In this document: one piece after another, positions 26,583-37,141 of the stretch
Layout of the letters: each line of letters opens with the position of its first letter
Numbering within the stretch: the stretch's first letter is position 1
NCBI RefSeq assembly: GCF_900109735.1
Contig: NZ_FOAS01000017.1
Span: 1 to 64,000 of the forward strand
Length of the DNA stretch: 64,000 nucleotides
Source: Atopomonas hussainii
GTDB taxonomy: Bacteria; Pseudomonadota; Gammaproteobacteria; Pseudomonadales; Pseudomonadaceae
Direction of reading: 5' to 3'
The notes under the pieces: generated by a model
Database searches by the model: none
What the model saw: the letters and a program-made list of their open reading frames with translations, nothing else
What the model was told of the DNA's origin: nothing
Translations under genes and position numbers: made by a program

Positions 26583-28469
26583 TTAACCCACTTCGTGGGC
26601 CAGGTAGGACGAGCGCGTGAGGCCCAAGCGCAGGGCGTCGATAAACTGTTCGCGCTCTTGGCGGGTCAGTTCGGCGCGTGCCACTTTGTCGCGGTAGCGG
26701 GTCATCAGGCCTTCGGGCGACAGGTGCACGTAACGCAGCATGTCTTCAATGGTGTCGTGGGTTTCGATGCCGCCGTGGTACACGCTGCCATCGTCGCGCT
26801 GGAACACGTTAACCGAGTCGGTATCGCCGAACAGGTTGTGCATATCGCCCAAAATTTCTTGATAGGCACCGACCAAGAAGATACCCAAGAAGTAACGCTC
26901 ACCGGCTTTTAGGCGGTGCACAGGCAAGGTGGTTTCGATGCTTTGCTGGTCCACGTACTGGCGAATCTTGCCGTCGGAGTCGCAGGTTAAGTCTTGCAAC
27001 ACGGCGCGACGGCTCGGCTCCTCTTCTAAGCGCGCCAAGGGCAGAATCGGCAGAATTTGCCCGATAGCCCAAGTATCCGGCAGGCTCTGGAACACCGAGA
27101 AGTTACAGATGTACTTGTCGGCCAGTTTGTCGTTCAGTTCATCCAGCACTGCGCGGTGCGAACGCTGCTGGGCTTTGAGCATGCGGTACAGGCGGCGGCA
27201 CAGGGCAAAGTAGCACTGCTCAGCCAAGGCTTTATCGGTGAGGCTGACCTTGCCTTGCGCGTATTGGCTGGCCACGTCGCTTAAGTAGTGGGTGGCGCGC
27301 CAATAGGTTTCGGTGACCATCTCCGGGTCGGTTTCGCCAAGTAGCTCGAACAGGTAGCCGACGCTCTCGGGCAGTTGGCTGGCGTCATCAACCTGCGGCA
27401 CTTGGTCGTCGTGCCACTCGGCATCGGTGACTTCCACCACCAGTACGGCGTGGTGCGCGGTCATCGCCCGGCCACTTTCGGAGAAAATGCGCGGGTGTGG
27501 CAGCTCGTGCTCGTCGCAGAACTCTTTGAGCATGCTGACGATGGTCGCCGCATAGTCGTCCATGTCGTAGTTGATCGAGCTGGCGTTGCGCGAGTGGGTG
27601 CCGTCGTAATCGACCCCTAAACCACCGCCGACGTCGATGTTTTCCACCGGCAGGCCAAGACCGCGCAACTCGCCAAAATAACGAATCGCCTCGCGGAAGC
27701 CTTGGCGGTAGTCCGACAAATTGGCGATTTGCGAGCCCATGTGGAAGTGCAGCAGGCGCACGCTTTCACTTAAGCCGGCCTGCTGAAACTGCGCGACGAC
27801 ACGCAGCAACTGCGCGGCCGACAAGCCAAACTTGGACTTCTCACCGCCGGTATCGGCCCACTTGCTGGAGGCCAGCGATGACAGGCGCACGCGTAAACCC
27901 ACGCGCGGAATCACGCCCATGCGCTTGGCTTCTTCGATCACCAAGCGCACTTCGGTTTCTTTTTCGATGATGATGAAGACTTCGTGGCCGAGCTTCTGGC
28001 CCATCAAGGCCAAACGCACGAACTCGCGGTCTTTGTAGCCATTGCAGGCAATCGTGCTGCCCTGCGGCGCCAGCGCCAGCACGGCCATCAGCTCGGGCTT
28101 GGAGCCAGCCTCAAGGCCGACCGAGACTTGTGTGGCGATCAGATTCTCGATCACCGGCTCTTGCTGGTTGACCTTGATCGGGTACAGCGCGGTGTAGCGG
28201 TTGCCGTACTCCAAGCGCTCGATATTGCGGTCGAAGGCTTCGGTAAGCTGACGCAGACGTCCTTGCAGAATGTCCGGGAAACGGATCAACAGCGGCAAAC
28301 CGACACCGGCTTGCTCAAGCTGGCCAACCAACTCTGGCAGATTGATCGAATGTTCGGCATTTTTCAGCGGCCTGACTTCCACATGGCCCGCCGGATTGAT
28401 ATCGAAATACCCGTCACCCCAGTGACGAATGCCATACATGCTGCGGCTTTGTGCCACGGTCCAGGACAT
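26583..28469 (-). CDS. speA: Biosynthetic arginine decarboxylase
   Basis: A 628-residue PLP enzyme (fold III) that converts arginine to agmatine, the entry to putrescine synthesis. Seen are the PLP lysine in YPIKVNQ (Lys-99), the [13 protein letters not shown] phosphate loop, and the long C-terminal part typical of bacterial SpeA. The length matches the family (about 630-660). It is the first gene, by synteny, of a block matching PAO1 PA4839 onward. The promoter must lie in 28470-28570. The gene ends in a strong terminator. Confidence 0.95.
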   Translation of the reverse strand: MSWTVAQSRSMYGIRHWGDGYFDINPAGHVEVRPLKNAEHSINLPELVGQLEQAGVGLPLLIRFPDILQGRLRQLTEAFDRNIERLEYGNRYTALYPIKVNQQEPVIENLIATQVSVGLEAGSKPELMAVLALAPQGSTIACNGYKDREFVRLALMGQKLGHEVFIIIEKETEVRLVIEEAKRMGVIPRVGLRVRLSSLASSKWADTGGEKSKFGLSAAQLLRVVAQFQQAGLSESVRLLHFHMGSQIANLSDYRQGFREAIRYFGELRGLGLPVENIDVGGGLGVDYDGTHSRNASSINYDMDDYAATIVSMLKEFCDEHELPHPRIFSESGRAMTAHHAVLVVEVTDAEWHDDQVPQVDDASQLPESVGYLFELLGETDPEMVTETYWRATHYLSDVASQYAQGKVSLTDKALAEQCYFALCRRLYRMLKAQQRSHRAVLDELNDKLADKYICNFSVFQSLPDTWAIGQILPILPLARLEEEPSRRAVLQDLTCDSDGKIRQYVDQQSIETTLPVHRLKAGERYFLGIFLVGAYQEILGDMHNLFGDTDSVNVFQRDDGSVYHGGIETHDTIEDMLRYVHLSPEGLMTRYRDKVARAELTRQEREQFIDALRLGLTRSSYLAHEVG

Positions 28470-28569
28470 AGGAGTCTGTTGTACCTCGTGCTTAACAATG
28501 AAGGCCGGCAGCGCCGGGTGAAGCGCGCAGCATGCCTACTGCGCCAGCCACATACCTTAGTGTAGGCGG

Positions 28570-28740
28570 CTATTTTTTGCAGATATAGGACAGCGCGCCA
28601 TACACAGCCGCCTTGGAGGCGCTGATTTCATCGGCGCACGACGCAAGCACAAGGCGCCCGGAGTACAGCAATCTAGCCATACCGTTTGATAGGCGAGGTT
28701 GCCAGCACCGCGTCACGCAGTGATTGCCCAGTGCAGCCAT
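28570..28740 (-). CDS. Possible 56-residue small protein between sui1 and speA
   Basis: A short open frame on the minus strand begins ATG 15 bases after the sui1 stop, with AGGAG just after that stop. It ends at TAG 28570-28572. The product has a second Met at residue 21 (MARLLYSGRLVLAS), then DEISASKAAVYGALSY and a KK end. The reading looks protein-like, since the segment from Met-21 reads as an amphipathic helix-rich peptide. I cannot place it in a family. It may instead be just the long leader upstream of speA. Confidence 0.4.
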   Translation of the reverse strand: MAALGNHCVTRCWQPRLSNGMARLLYSGRLVLASCADEISASKAAVYGALSYICKK

Positions 28741-28755
28741 TAAAGCAGTGTCTCC

Positions 28756-29124
28756 TTAACCGCCGCTGCGTTTGGCTTTAAAGCCTTGTTTGCTGAGTTC
28801 CGCGAGCAGAGTCTCCACATGCTCGCCTTGAATTTCGATCACCCCGTCTTTCAGGGTGCCACCGGTGCCACAACGCTTTTTCAGGCTAGCCGCTAGGGCT
28901 TTCAGCTCATCACCCACTAACGGCACGCCACTGACCGAGGTGACTGTTTTACCGCCACGGCCTTTGGTTTCGCGGCGCACGCGCACCACGCCATCCCCCA
29001 CCGGCAGGCTGGCTTGCTGGCAGGTACAGGCGGCTTTGGGCTGACTACAACCGGGGCAGCACTCGCCTTTGTCGGTGGAATACACCAAGCCACCCAAATC
29101 ACTTAACGAGAGTTTTTTCTTCAT
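28756..29124 (-). CDS. Sui1/YciH family translation factor
   Basis: A 122-residue protein. Residues 1-45 have four cysteines (CCPGCSQ, CTC) that could bind zinc. The rest is the SUI1/eIF1 fold with VRVRRETKGRGGKTVTSVSG and CGTGGTLKDGVIEIQG. YciH proteins influence start-site fidelity at the 30S ribosome. The ATG overlaps the NUDIX stop by one base (TGATG), so translation is coupled. It is the third of three coupled genes (DUF2333, NUDIX, sui1). Confidence 0.92.
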   Translation of the reverse strand: MKKKLSLSDLGGLVYSTDKGECCPGCSQPKAACTCQQASLPVGDGVVRVRRETKGRGGKTVTSVSGVPLVGDELKALAASLKKRCGTGGTLKDGVIEIQGEHVETLLAELSKQGFKAKRSGG

Positions 29125-29672
29125 CACGACACACGGGTATTAGCAGACTGATAAAGCGCCCAAGCCTGCAGCGAGTCTGGGCAATAGCGGTGTTGTTGTT
29201 GATGCGCTGCGAGCGCGGCAGGGCTTAACCAAGCGACGCGCTGAATCTCTTCGGCCTGCGGGGTGATGACGCCATCCCAACAGGCGGAATACACCGCGCA
29301 CCACAGGCGATTGTCATGCTGATCGAAGAGGAACCGTCCGTGCTCGGTGAGCGGCACACCATGCACGCCCAGCTCTTCGGCCAACTCGCGCTCTGCAGCA
29401 GCCCGATAGGCTTCGCCAGCATCCACCATGCCGCCGGCGGCCAAGTCCCAGTAAGCCGGGTACACGGCCTTGGCGGCGCTGCGCTGATGCACACACAGCT
29501 CGCCACGGCTATTGAACAACAAAATAAACGTGCCCCGACCGATCAGGCGCCGCTCGCGTAGCTCGGCGCGCGGTAAGGCGCCGAGCAGTTGGTCGCGCTC
29601 ATCGACCCAAGCAATCAACTCAGCATCCGAGCGCGCCCGATGCGCACGCTCGGCCGCGGAGCCTTCGCTCAT
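29124..29672 (-). CDS. NUDIX hydrolase (YfcD-like)
   Basis: A 182-residue protein with a complete Nudix box: GGMVDAGEAYRAAAERELAEELG (G-x5-E-x7-REx2EExG, about residues 84-107). The N-terminal region (LLGALPRAELRERRLIGRGTFILLF) matches the YfcD/IDI-like subgroup. It hydrolyses a nucleoside-diphosphate-linked substrate that is not known. The ATG overlaps the DUF2333 stop by one base, with GGAG and AAGG upstream inside that gene. Confidence 0.9.
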   Translation of the reverse strand: MSEGSAAERAHRARSDAELIAWVDERDQLLGALPRAELRERRLIGRGTFILLFNSRGELCVHQRSAAKAVYPAYWDLAAGGMVDAGEAYRAAAERELAEELGVHGVPLTEHGRFLFDQHDNRLWCAVYSACWDGVITPQAEEIQRVAWLSPAALAAHQQQHRYCPDSLQAWALYQSANTRVS

Positions 29673-30739
29673 CAACCTTGCTCCAGCAACTGGCGCAGGT
29701 CGATGATCGCCGCATTGGCGCGCGAGATGTAGTTGGCCATCACCAGCGAATGATTCGCCAACACACCGAAGCCTTCACCATTGAGAACGATGGGGCTCCA
29801 CAGCGGGTCTTGGGTGGCTTCCAGCTCGCGAATGATCTGCTGCACGCTGACCAAAGCGTTTTTCTTTTCCAGCACGTCGGCAAAGTCATGCTCAATGGCG
29901 CGCAGGAAGTGCACCAGCGCCCAGGCTTGGCCGCGCGCCTCATAGAACACATCATCCAGCTGCAGCCAAGGGGTTTTCACCACTTCGGCACTGGCCTTGG
30001 GGGTGGCACCTTTAGCGGCGCTGTCACCGGCCAAGTCGGTATTCAGGCGCACACGCCCAACGCTGGCCGACAAGCGCTGTGACAGCGAACCCAAGCGGGT
30101 TTCTACGTCGCCCAGCCAATTGCGCAGGTTGTCGGCACGGGCATAAAACTGTGCATCCGGCTTGTTCGAATCGCTCAGGCGCTGCGCGTAGCGATTGAGG
30201 TATTTCAGCGCGTCGCGGTATTCGGTCTCGCTGGCCGGCAAGGCCCAACTGCGGTGGTCGAAGTTCATCCGCGGCTCGGCTTGGGCCAGATCACGGTCTT
30301 CGGTGGACTGGGTTTGCGAGCGGGAGAAATCTTTCCGCAGGGCGCGGGTGAGGTCGCGGGTTTGCACCAGCACGCCAAACTCCCAGCTGGGCATGTTGTC
30401 CAGCCACAAGCCCGGGGGGAATTTATCGTTGCTCAGGTAACCGCCCGGCTTATCCAGCAAGGTGGTGGCCACGCGGCTTAAGGTGCTGACGGTGGTGTAG
30501 CCAGTGACGAGGCTCTGGTTGTGCTCTTCCAAGTCACGCTGCACTTGCTCACGCACCGGGAACAGATCCGGTTCTTGGCTCCAGTACCAGCCCACCAGCG
30601 TGGCGGCCAACAGGTAGATCAGCACCAGCGCTGCCAGCACTTTGCTCCACAAGGGGCCGCCGAAGTAGCTCTTCACGTCGTCGACGGTGTCGCCCATGCG
30701 GGCCTTGAGCTCATCTCCACGGTCTTTCCAGTTCTGCAT
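29672..30739 (-). CDS. DUF2333 family membrane-anchored protein
   Basis: A 355-residue protein. One membrane helix near the N-terminus (about residues 33-54, WSKVLAALVLIYLLAATLVGW) anchors a large periplasmic domain rich in helices. AAGGA precedes the ATG at 30739. A longer frame adds an unlikely leader. Function is unknown. It is the first gene of the coupled DUF2333-NUDIX-sui1 unit and is divergent from gcbA. Confidence 0.87.
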   Translation of the reverse strand: MQNWKDRGDELKARMGDTVDDVKSYFGGPLWSKVLAALVLIYLLAATLVGWYWSQEPDLFPVREQVQRDLEEHNQSLVTGYTTVSTLSRVATTLLDKPGGYLSNDKFPPGLWLDNMPSWEFGVLVQTRDLTRALRKDFSRSQTQSTEDRDLAQAEPRMNFDHRSWALPASETEYRDALKYLNRYAQRLSDSNKPDAQFYARADNLRNWLGDVETRLGSLSQRLSASVGRVRLNTDLAGDSAAKGATPKASAEVVKTPWLQLDDVFYEARGQAWALVHFLRAIEHDFADVLEKKNALVSVQQIIRELEATQDPLWSPIVLNGEGFGVLANHSLVMANYISRANAAIIDLRQLLEQG

Positions 30740-31017
30740 TGAAATTGTCCTTAGGGTTCTTCTCTCACTAGCAAGCCAGCGCATTTCACCGGGCAAAACC
30801 GTCCAATCGTCGGGTCAGGTGTTTCACCCAAGGCAAGCGGCAATACTTCACAGCAGCCACGCAGCGCGCCTGCGACAATGCGTTCAACTATACGTCTTGC
30901 CCGGCGTTGACAGCAAAAGCACATTAACGACAAGCTGTTGACGTCAAGTGACCGACAGCACACTCAGCCCTGCAAAAGCGTGATAGCATTCAGCCATTAT
31001 TGCTACAGGTATTTCCC

Positions 31018-32667
31018 TTGTCCGAGCTGCCCAACACCGCAGAACTGGATGACAACCATCTAGATAAACTGCGCCAGCACTTTGCCCAACGCGTTTCGCA
31101 TCAAGCGCAAATGCTGCTGGAGGCTTGGATTCGCCTGAATCGCAGCGAATGGAACAGCGAAGCACTAGCCGAGCTAGAACAAGGTTGCGAACGCTTGGCC
31201 AAATCGGCACAGCGTTTCGAGCAAGGCGAGCATGCCGAGCTGGCCGAGCAGCTGCACAACCTGTTCGCTCAAGTGCGCGATAACCGTAATCGCCCCAACA
31301 GCGGACAAATTCAGCAACTACACAGCCTGATGCAGCAGCTGTCGAAAATCGGCATGCGCCTACTCGACGATCAAGGCCCAGTGCTGCGACCCGGCGCCCG
31401 CAAGCCGGTGTACGTGTGCCTGCAAGACCAAGAACGCGCCGAACGCATCGTGCAGCAATTAAAGTTTTTCGGCATGCGCGCGCAAGCACTGGATAAGCCT
31501 AGCAGCTTCCAGCAGGCGATCACCGACCGCCACCCATCGCTATTAATGATGGACGTCGACTTCGGCGGCCCTAGCCTCGGCTTGTCGCTGGCGCAGCATA
31601 TTCAGGACAGCCGCCCAGACCGCCTGCCCATCGTGTTTTATTCGCCCGAGGCGCCAGACACCCGCACTCAGCTAGCAGCCGTACGCGCCGGTGGCCAAGC
31701 ACTGCTAAGCGGCAATATCGATCCCGCGCGCCTGCTCGAAAAGCTCGACGCACTGACCTGCCAAACACTGGAAGAGCCCTACCGCGTACTGATTGTCGAC
31801 GACTCTCGCGCACAGGCGATGTTCACCGAGCAAGCACTCAACGGCGTCGGCATTCTCACCTACGCACTCACCGAGCCGCTAAAGGTCATGGATGCGCTGC
31901 GTAACTTCAGCCCCGACTTAATCATTCTCGACATGTACATGCCCGAGTGCATGGGCCCGGAACTGGCACGCATGATTCGTCAGCATGAGCGCTACGTCAG
32001 CACGCCGATCATCTTCTTGTCTGCCGAGGATGACCTCGACAAACAGCTGGTGGCCATGGGCGAAGGCGGTGACGACTTCCTCACCAAACCGATTCGCCCG
32101 CGCCACTTGGTGACTACCGTGCGGCACCGCGCCGATCGCGCACGCACGCTCAAACAGCGCATGGTCTGCGACAGCCTGACCGGTCTGTACAACCACACCC
32201 ACACGCTACAACTGCTAGAAGACGCCCTGCACCGCGCCCAGCAGAACGGAGAGCCGGTCAGCTTTGCCATGCTGGACATCGACTTCTTCAAGAAGATCAA
32301 CGACAGCCACGGCCACCCCGCCGGTGATCGGGTGATTAAAAGCCTCGCACTGTTCTTAAAACAGCGCCTGCGCCGCACCGACAGCATTGGCCGCTACGGT
32401 GGCGAAGAATTCGCGGTAATCATGCCCGACACCGACAGCACCGCTGCCCTGCATGTGCTGGACGAAATCCGCCGACGCTTTAGCGACATTCATCACCCTG
32501 TGCCCAGCGGCGAAATCATCAGCACCTTCAGTGCCGGTGTCGCCACCAGCTACGACGGCAACGACCTCAGCGCTCAGCAGCTGTGCAGCTTTGCCGACGA
32601 AGCGCTGTACCAAGCCAAACACGGCGGGCGCAACCAAGTGTGCTGTCATACACATCGCGGCGATTAG
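31018..32667 (+). CDS. gcbA: Diguanylate cyclase with two receiver domains (GcbA-like)
   Basis: A 549-residue protein. A helical N-terminal region (about 1-120) precedes a first receiver-like domain (about 135-245). A canonical receiver follows (about 258-375, IVDDSRAQ, phospho-Asp in LDMYMPE, Lys in FLTKP), then a GGDEF domain (about 395-545) with active site GGEEF and a RRTD inhibitory site five residues before it. It makes c-di-GMP. GcbA (PA4843) promotes initial surface attachment. The start is a TTG at 31018, where ACAGGT sits upstream. Position and domains match the PAO1 gene. Confidence 0.8.
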   Translation: MSELPNTAELDDNHLDKLRQHFAQRVSHQAQMLLEAWIRLNRSEWNSEALAELEQGCERLAKSAQRFEQGEHAELAEQLHNLFAQVRDNRNRPNSGQIQQLHSLMQQLSKIGMRLLDDQGPVLRPGARKPVYVCLQDQERAERIVQQLKFFGMRAQALDKPSSFQQAITDRHPSLLMMDVDFGGPSLGLSLAQHIQDSRPDRLPIVFYSPEAPDTRTQLAAVRAGGQALLSGNIDPARLLEKLDALTCQTLEEPYRVLIVDDSRAQAMFTEQALNGVGILTYALTEPLKVMDALRNFSPDLIILDMYMPECMGPELARMIRQHERYVSTPIIFLSAEDDLDKQLVAMGEGGDDFLTKPIRPRHLVTTVRHRADRARTLKQRMVCDSLTGLYNHTHTLQLLEDALHRAQQNGEPVSFAMLDIDFFKKINDSHGHPAGDRVIKSLALFLKQRLRRTDSIGRYGGEEFAVIMPDTDSTAALHVLDEIRRRFSDIHHPVPSGEIISTFSAGVATSYDGNDLSAQQLCSFADEALYQAKHGGRNQVCCHTHRGD

Positions 32668-32727
32668 TCATTAGCCAGTCATAAAAGCATCACAACATGG
32701 CGTCATGTCCCCACAAGGGTCGCGATC

Positions 32728-34683
32728 ATGCGCCTAATAATTCTGACCAATACGGCCACCACCCTGCTCACACTAGCCTGCCTCGGCCTAGGTGCCAGCC
32801 TATGGTGGAGCCAGCAAGCCCAGCAGAAACCACTGGCACTCACCCAGCAGTATCTGGAGCTCTCTCAGCAGATTGAGCAGCAGCTACTTAAGCCGCTGAA
32901 CCATTACCTAAATAGCGGCAATGCGCTGGAACACGCCAATGCCCTGCAAGCCAGCGAGCAATTGCGCCAGCAAGCCCAGTTACTGCCTAGCAAACTGCAC
33001 AGCCAGTTGCTGCCGAGCCTGAGCGAGCTGGAGCGTTTTAGCCGCGAAGAACTACTCGCCGCTGGCAAGTTAGCCGGCGACCCTCAAGCACTACTGCAAC
33101 AAGCCGAGCGAGAGCTAGACCACGCCTTGATGGCGCTCAATGCATACGCTGAGGAAGGGCAAAGCCAGCGCTATCAACCACTCCTATTGCAGGCGCAACA
33201 CCGTTTGCAGCAGCTGTCACTGGCTCGCCAACGCTATGTTCAGCAACCCTCCGCCGCGCTTGCGCAGAGCCTCAATCAGGCACTTCAACAACTGCAGCAA
33301 CAAGCGCAGCGCATTGAGCAACTGCCCCTTCTACAGGTCAGCCAACGCAGCGCATCGGCGCAAGATGACTTTGCCAGTCTGATGGGCCTCAGCCGCGACA
33401 CCTCCAGCACGCAACACAACCCCGGCGACGACCTAAAGCGCCAGCTGCTGTCGCTCACCGCACGCTACACCCGCGAGCTAACGCGCACCGAACAACTCAT
33501 CCAGCAACGGCAATCGCTGGCCAACGCGCTAAATGAGCGCGTTGAACAACTGCAAGCCAGTGTGGCGGCGCTACGCCCACTCATCGACCAGAGCAATCAA
33601 GCCAGCCAGCAGCAAGTGCAAAGCTTGCAACTGGCCAGCCTGCTGTTGATTTTGCTCTCCGCCATCTTCGTCGACCGCCTGCTGCGCAAACTCACGCACC
33701 TGCTGCGCCGCTTAGCGCCGATGCTGAGCCAGTGGGCCGCTGGCGATATCAGTCAGCCGATTCTCACCGCCGCGAAAACCAGCGAGCTACAAAGCGTCGA
33801 GCGTTCGCTAAATCAGCTGCGCGATTACTTAAGTGGCCTAATTGGCACCTTGCATCAGCAATCGGTAGCCATCGCCGATAGCAGCGAAGCGCTGCGCCAA
33901 CTCAACAGCGGCTTACAGCAAGGGGCACAACACCAAGCGGACGACACCCGCGACATTCGTGATGCCCTCACCCAAATGGAAAGCGCTCTGCAGCAAGTGG
34001 CCGACGACGCCAACACCGCCGCAGGTGCCAGCCAAACCGGGCAACAAGCTGCCAGCACCGGGCAAAATGTGGTCAGCCGCACCCTTAACGAACTGCGCCA
34101 ACTGGCTCAAGGCGTGGAAGACAGCGCCAGCACGCTAAGCCATCTGATCGACGCCAGCCAGAATATCGGCCAAGTGCTCACGGTGATCCGCAGCGTGGCC
34201 GAACAGACCAACCTGCTGGCCTTAAATGCCGCCATCGAAGCCGCGCGCGCCGGTGAGTACGGACGCGGCTTCGCCGTGGTTGCCGAAGAGGTACGCAGCC
34301 TGTCGCAGCGCACCGCGCAGGCCACCGAAGAAATTCAAGCACTGATCGAACACCTACAAGCCAGCAGCCAAACCACCCAACAACAGATGAATGCACAAGC
34401 GCAGTTGGCCAGCCACATGCGCCAAAGCGCCGAGCAAGCCGAACATGCCCTCGTGACCATCGTCAGCGCCATGCACACCACGCACGAACGCATCAACCGC
34501 ATCGCCGCGCAAACGCAGCAACAATCCGGCACTGTTAGCGGCATTCGCGCCAACGGCCAGCGGATCTACAGCCAAGGGCGTGACAATCTCGAGCTCATCA
34601 GCCAAGGCCAAGCGCAAGGCGAACGCTTGGCGCACTTAGGCAGCGAACTGCAATCACGAGTAACGGCGTTTAAAGTGGCGTAA
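32728..34683 (+). CDS. ctpL: Methyl-accepting chemotaxis protein (CtpL-like)
   Basis: A 651-residue receptor. It has TM1 at about residues 6-27, then a long Gln/Leu-rich helical periplasmic domain (about 28-295, helical-bimodular type). TM2 is at about 299-315, followed by a HAMP-like region and a cytoplasmic signalling hairpin with tip [19 protein letters not shown] (about 493). CtpL (PA4844) senses phosphate and certain aromatics in P. aeruginosa. The ligand here is inferred only from synteny. The ligand domain is strikingly glutamine-rich. It lies 60 bases after gcbA. Confidence 0.8.
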   Translation: MRLIILTNTATTLLTLACLGLGASLWWSQQAQQKPLALTQQYLELSQQIEQQLLKPLNHYLNSGNALEHANALQASEQLRQQAQLLPSKLHSQLLPSLSELERFSREELLAAGKLAGDPQALLQQAERELDHALMALNAYAEEGQSQRYQPLLLQAQHRLQQLSLARQRYVQQPSAALAQSLNQALQQLQQQAQRIEQLPLLQVSQRSASAQDDFASLMGLSRDTSSTQHNPGDDLKRQLLSLTARYTRELTRTEQLIQQRQSLANALNERVEQLQASVAALRPLIDQSNQASQQQVQSLQLASLLLILLSAIFVDRLLRKLTHLLRRLAPMLSQWAAGDISQPILTAAKTSELQSVERSLNQLRDYLSGLIGTLHQQSVAIADSSEALRQLNSGLQQGAQHQADDTRDIRDALTQMESALQQVADDANTAAGASQTGQQAASTGQNVVSRTLNELRQLAQGVEDSASTLSHLIDASQNIGQVLTVIRSVAEQTNLLALNAAIEAARAGEYGRGFAVVAEEVRSLSQRTAQATEEIQALIEHLQASSQTTQQQMNAQAQLASHMRQSAEQAEHALVTIVSAMHTTHERINRIAAQTQQQSGTVSGIRANGQRIYSQGRDNLELISQGQAQGERLAHLGSELQSRVTAFKVA

Positions 34684-34755
34684 ACGGTCAGCAAAGGCCG
34701 TGACAGTGGGTTGATGCGGGGTATCATGACGCGATTGCTTTGTTGTGAGCCCGCC

Positions 34756-36531
34756 ATGCCCCGTTTGTTTGCCCTGTTGTTGCTTTGCTTGTTGAGTTTC
34801 AGCGGCCACGCCAACCTGTTCGACAAAAGCCCGAACAGCCTGCTCGGCGCGCCGGCGAATAACCAAGCGGATTTTCTCCCGGTCGAACAAGCCTTCCAGC
34901 TGGAGCTACGCGAGGCCAGCAGCGAGGCCGTCACTCTGCGCTTCATCAATGCCGAAGGCTATTACCTCTACCAACACCGCTTTAACTTCAGCAGCGACAA
35001 CCCTAAGGTCAGCCTAGGTCAAGCAGAGCTCCCCGCTGGCACGCCGAAAACTGACGAGTATTTTGGCGATGTCACTGTGTATTACGGCATCACCGACATC
35101 CGCATCCCCATCAATAACCCCGAACAACAAGGCTTTAATCTTGTCGTCGGCTATCAAGGCTGCGCTGATAAAGGCCTGTGCTATCCCCCCGAGATCAAGC
35201 GCCTACCGCTGGGCGCCGACAGCAGCCCCGCTCCGGCACCTGACACCGCTGACAACGCGCAGCGTTCACTGTGGCAAGGCGTGCTGTTGGCATTCCTTGC
35301 CGGCCTTGGCCTGACCTTCACCCCTTGCGTGCTGCCGATGCTGCCGATTCTGTCCGGCGTGGTATTGCGCGGTCAGCCCAGCCGCCTACGCGGCTTAGCG
35401 TTAAGCGGCGCCTACGTGCTACCGATGGCCGCCTGCTTTGCTGCCTTGGGCGCACTGATGGGCAGCTTTGGCGCCGAACTCAACTTACAGGCACGCCTGC
35501 AATCCCCCTGGGTGCTGATTCCCTTTGCGCTGTTTTTTGCCGTATTCGCGGTAGCCATGTTTGGCTTGTTTGAATTGCGCCTGCCGGCGTTTATCCGCGA
35601 GCCGCTAGACCGCCAAGCCAGCCATACCCGTGGCGGCTCGCTACTCGGCGCCGCCAGCCTGGGCGTGCTGTCGAGCCTGCTGGTCTCGCCCTGCGTGACC
35701 GCGCCGATGGCAGGGCTCTTGCTGTATATCTCGCTCAGCGGCGATGCCCTAGGCGGTGCGCTGCAACTGTTCGCCTTAGGCCTAGGCATGGGCGTGCCGC
35801 TGCTGATCATCGGCGCAGGCGGCCATGCCTTAGTACCGAAAAGCGGCCCATGGATGGTCGCCGTGCGCAATCTGTTCGGCGTTATGCTGCTGGCCGTAGC
35901 CATCTGGCTTCTCGAGCGCCTACTACCCGGCCCTGTGGCGCTGGCCTTATGGGGCTTGCTCGCCGGCGGCGTGGCGCTGTTTTTAGGCGCGCTGGAGTTT
36001 GGCGCGAAAACCGCCGCGCAAAAACTCGCGCAATTACTCGGTTTGGCCTTGCTGGTGTATGCCTTAGCCAGCTGGGTCGGCGCCCTACAAGGCGCCAGCG
36101 ACCCGCTGCGCCCACTAGCACACGCCAGCAGCACCAACAATAGCGCTAGCACTGCGCAGCACGGCCAGTGGCAAACCATCACCACGCGCCAAGCACTTGA
36201 ACAAGCACTGGCAAAGGCCAAAGCCAACAACCAAGTCGCTGTGCTCGACTGGTACGCCGATTGGTGTATCAGCTGCAAAATCATCGAACGCGAAGTGTTT
36301 GAGCACGCTGAGATCGCCCCACGCTTAAGCGCCTTTGTGCTGCTGCGCTTAGACATTACCGACAACAACGCCGAACAACGCCAATTGCTGGCCGAGCACA
36401 AACTTTTCGGCCCGCCAGCGATTCAATTCTTCGCCCCCAACGGTGACGAGCTGGCCGAGCTGCGCGTCATCGGAGAAATCGAGCGCAGCCAATTCGCCCG
36501 TCTGCTGGATCGCCTGAACGCCAACCTGTAA
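34756..36531 (+). CDS. dsbD: Thiol:disulfide interchange protein DsbD
   Basis: A 591-residue protein. It has a signal peptide (1-20, SGHA), an N-terminal periplasmic domain with CADKGLC (about 134/140), and a membrane domain (about 175-450) with the paired cysteines TPCVLPMLP and SPCVTAPMAG. A C-terminal thioredoxin domain carries WCISCK (about 502). It moves electrons from cytoplasmic thioredoxin to the periplasm to reduce DsbC, DsbG and cytochrome c maturation proteins. All six cysteines are present. The start at 34756 is chosen from the signal peptide. An upstream start 15 codons earlier is less likely. Confidence 0.93.
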   Translation: MPRLFALLLLCLLSFSGHANLFDKSPNSLLGAPANNQADFLPVEQAFQLELREASSEAVTLRFINAEGYYLYQHRFNFSSDNPKVSLGQAELPAGTPKTDEYFGDVTVYYGITDIRIPINNPEQQGFNLVVGYQGCADKGLCYPPEIKRLPLGADSSPAPAPDTADNAQRSLWQGVLLAFLAGLGLTFTPCVLPMLPILSGVVLRGQPSRLRGLALSGAYVLPMAACFAALGALMGSFGAELNLQARLQSPWVLIPFALFFAVFAVAMFGLFELRLPAFIREPLDRQASHTRGGSLLGAASLGVLSSLLVSPCVTAPMAGLLLYISLSGDALGGALQLFALGLGMGVPLLIIGAGGHALVPKSGPWMVAVRNLFGVMLLAVAIWLLERLLPGPVALALWGLLAGGVALFLGALEFGAKTAAQKLAQLLGLALLVYALASWVGALQGASDPLRPLAHASSTNNSASTAQHGQWQTITTRQALEQALAKAKANNQVAVLDWYADWCISCKIIEREVFEHAEIAPRLSAFVLLRLDITDNNAEQRQLLAEHKLFGPPAIQFFAPNGDELAELRVIGEIERSQFARLLDRLNANL

Positions 36532-36670
36532 CACATCGTGGCAAATAATCGCCTGCTACTCTGTAGCCATTAGCGGCAATCTTCCGGCATCTTGAGCACA
36601 ACTGGACGGAATCAGTGCGCTTAGGCATAGTCCACTGCTTGCTCGGCTAACCCACTGAAAGGCGACTGTT

Positions 36671-37114
36671 ATGGCAACCCTGCTGGTTCTGCACGGCCCC
36701 AACCTTAATCTGCTAGGCACCCGCGAGCCCGACAAATACGGCGCCACCACCTTGGCCGAGATCAACCAAGACCTCGAGCAGCGCGCCCGTGACGCGGGGC
36801 ATCACCTGCTGCACCTGCAAAGTAATGCCGAGTACGAGCTGATCGAGCGTATTCACGCCGCCCGCCACGAAGGCGTCGACTTCATCATCATCAATCCGGC
36901 GGCTTTTACCCACACCAGCGTCGCATTACGTGACGCGTTGCTGGCAGTGAGCATCCCATTCATCGAAGTGCACCTTTCCAACGTGCACCAACGTGAAGCT
37001 TTCCGACATCACTCCTATTTCTCTGATGTAGCCGTAGGGGTGATTTGCGGTCTAGGTGCCATAGGCTACCGCCTGGCCTTAGACGCAGCACTGAATCAAC
37101 TGCAACGCACTTAA
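36671..37114 (+). CDS. aroQ: 3-Dehydroquinate dehydratase, type II
   Basis: A 147-residue enzyme of the shikimate pathway. Signatures are [19 protein letters not shown], the catalytic Tyr in that segment, [11 protein letters not shown] and [17 protein letters not shown]. It forms a dodecamer in the cytoplasm. AAAGG precedes the ATG. It is followed 27 bases later by accB, as in P. aeruginosa (PA4846-4848). Confidence 0.96.
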   Translation: MATLLVLHGPNLNLLGTREPDKYGATTLAEINQDLEQRARDAGHHLLHLQSNAEYELIERIHAARHEGVDFIIINPAAFTHTSVALRDALLAVSIPFIEVHLSNVHQREAFRHHSYFSDVAVGVICGLGAIGYRLALDAALNQLQRT

Positions 37115-37141
37115 ACAAGAACCTTTAGGAGTGCAACGTTT

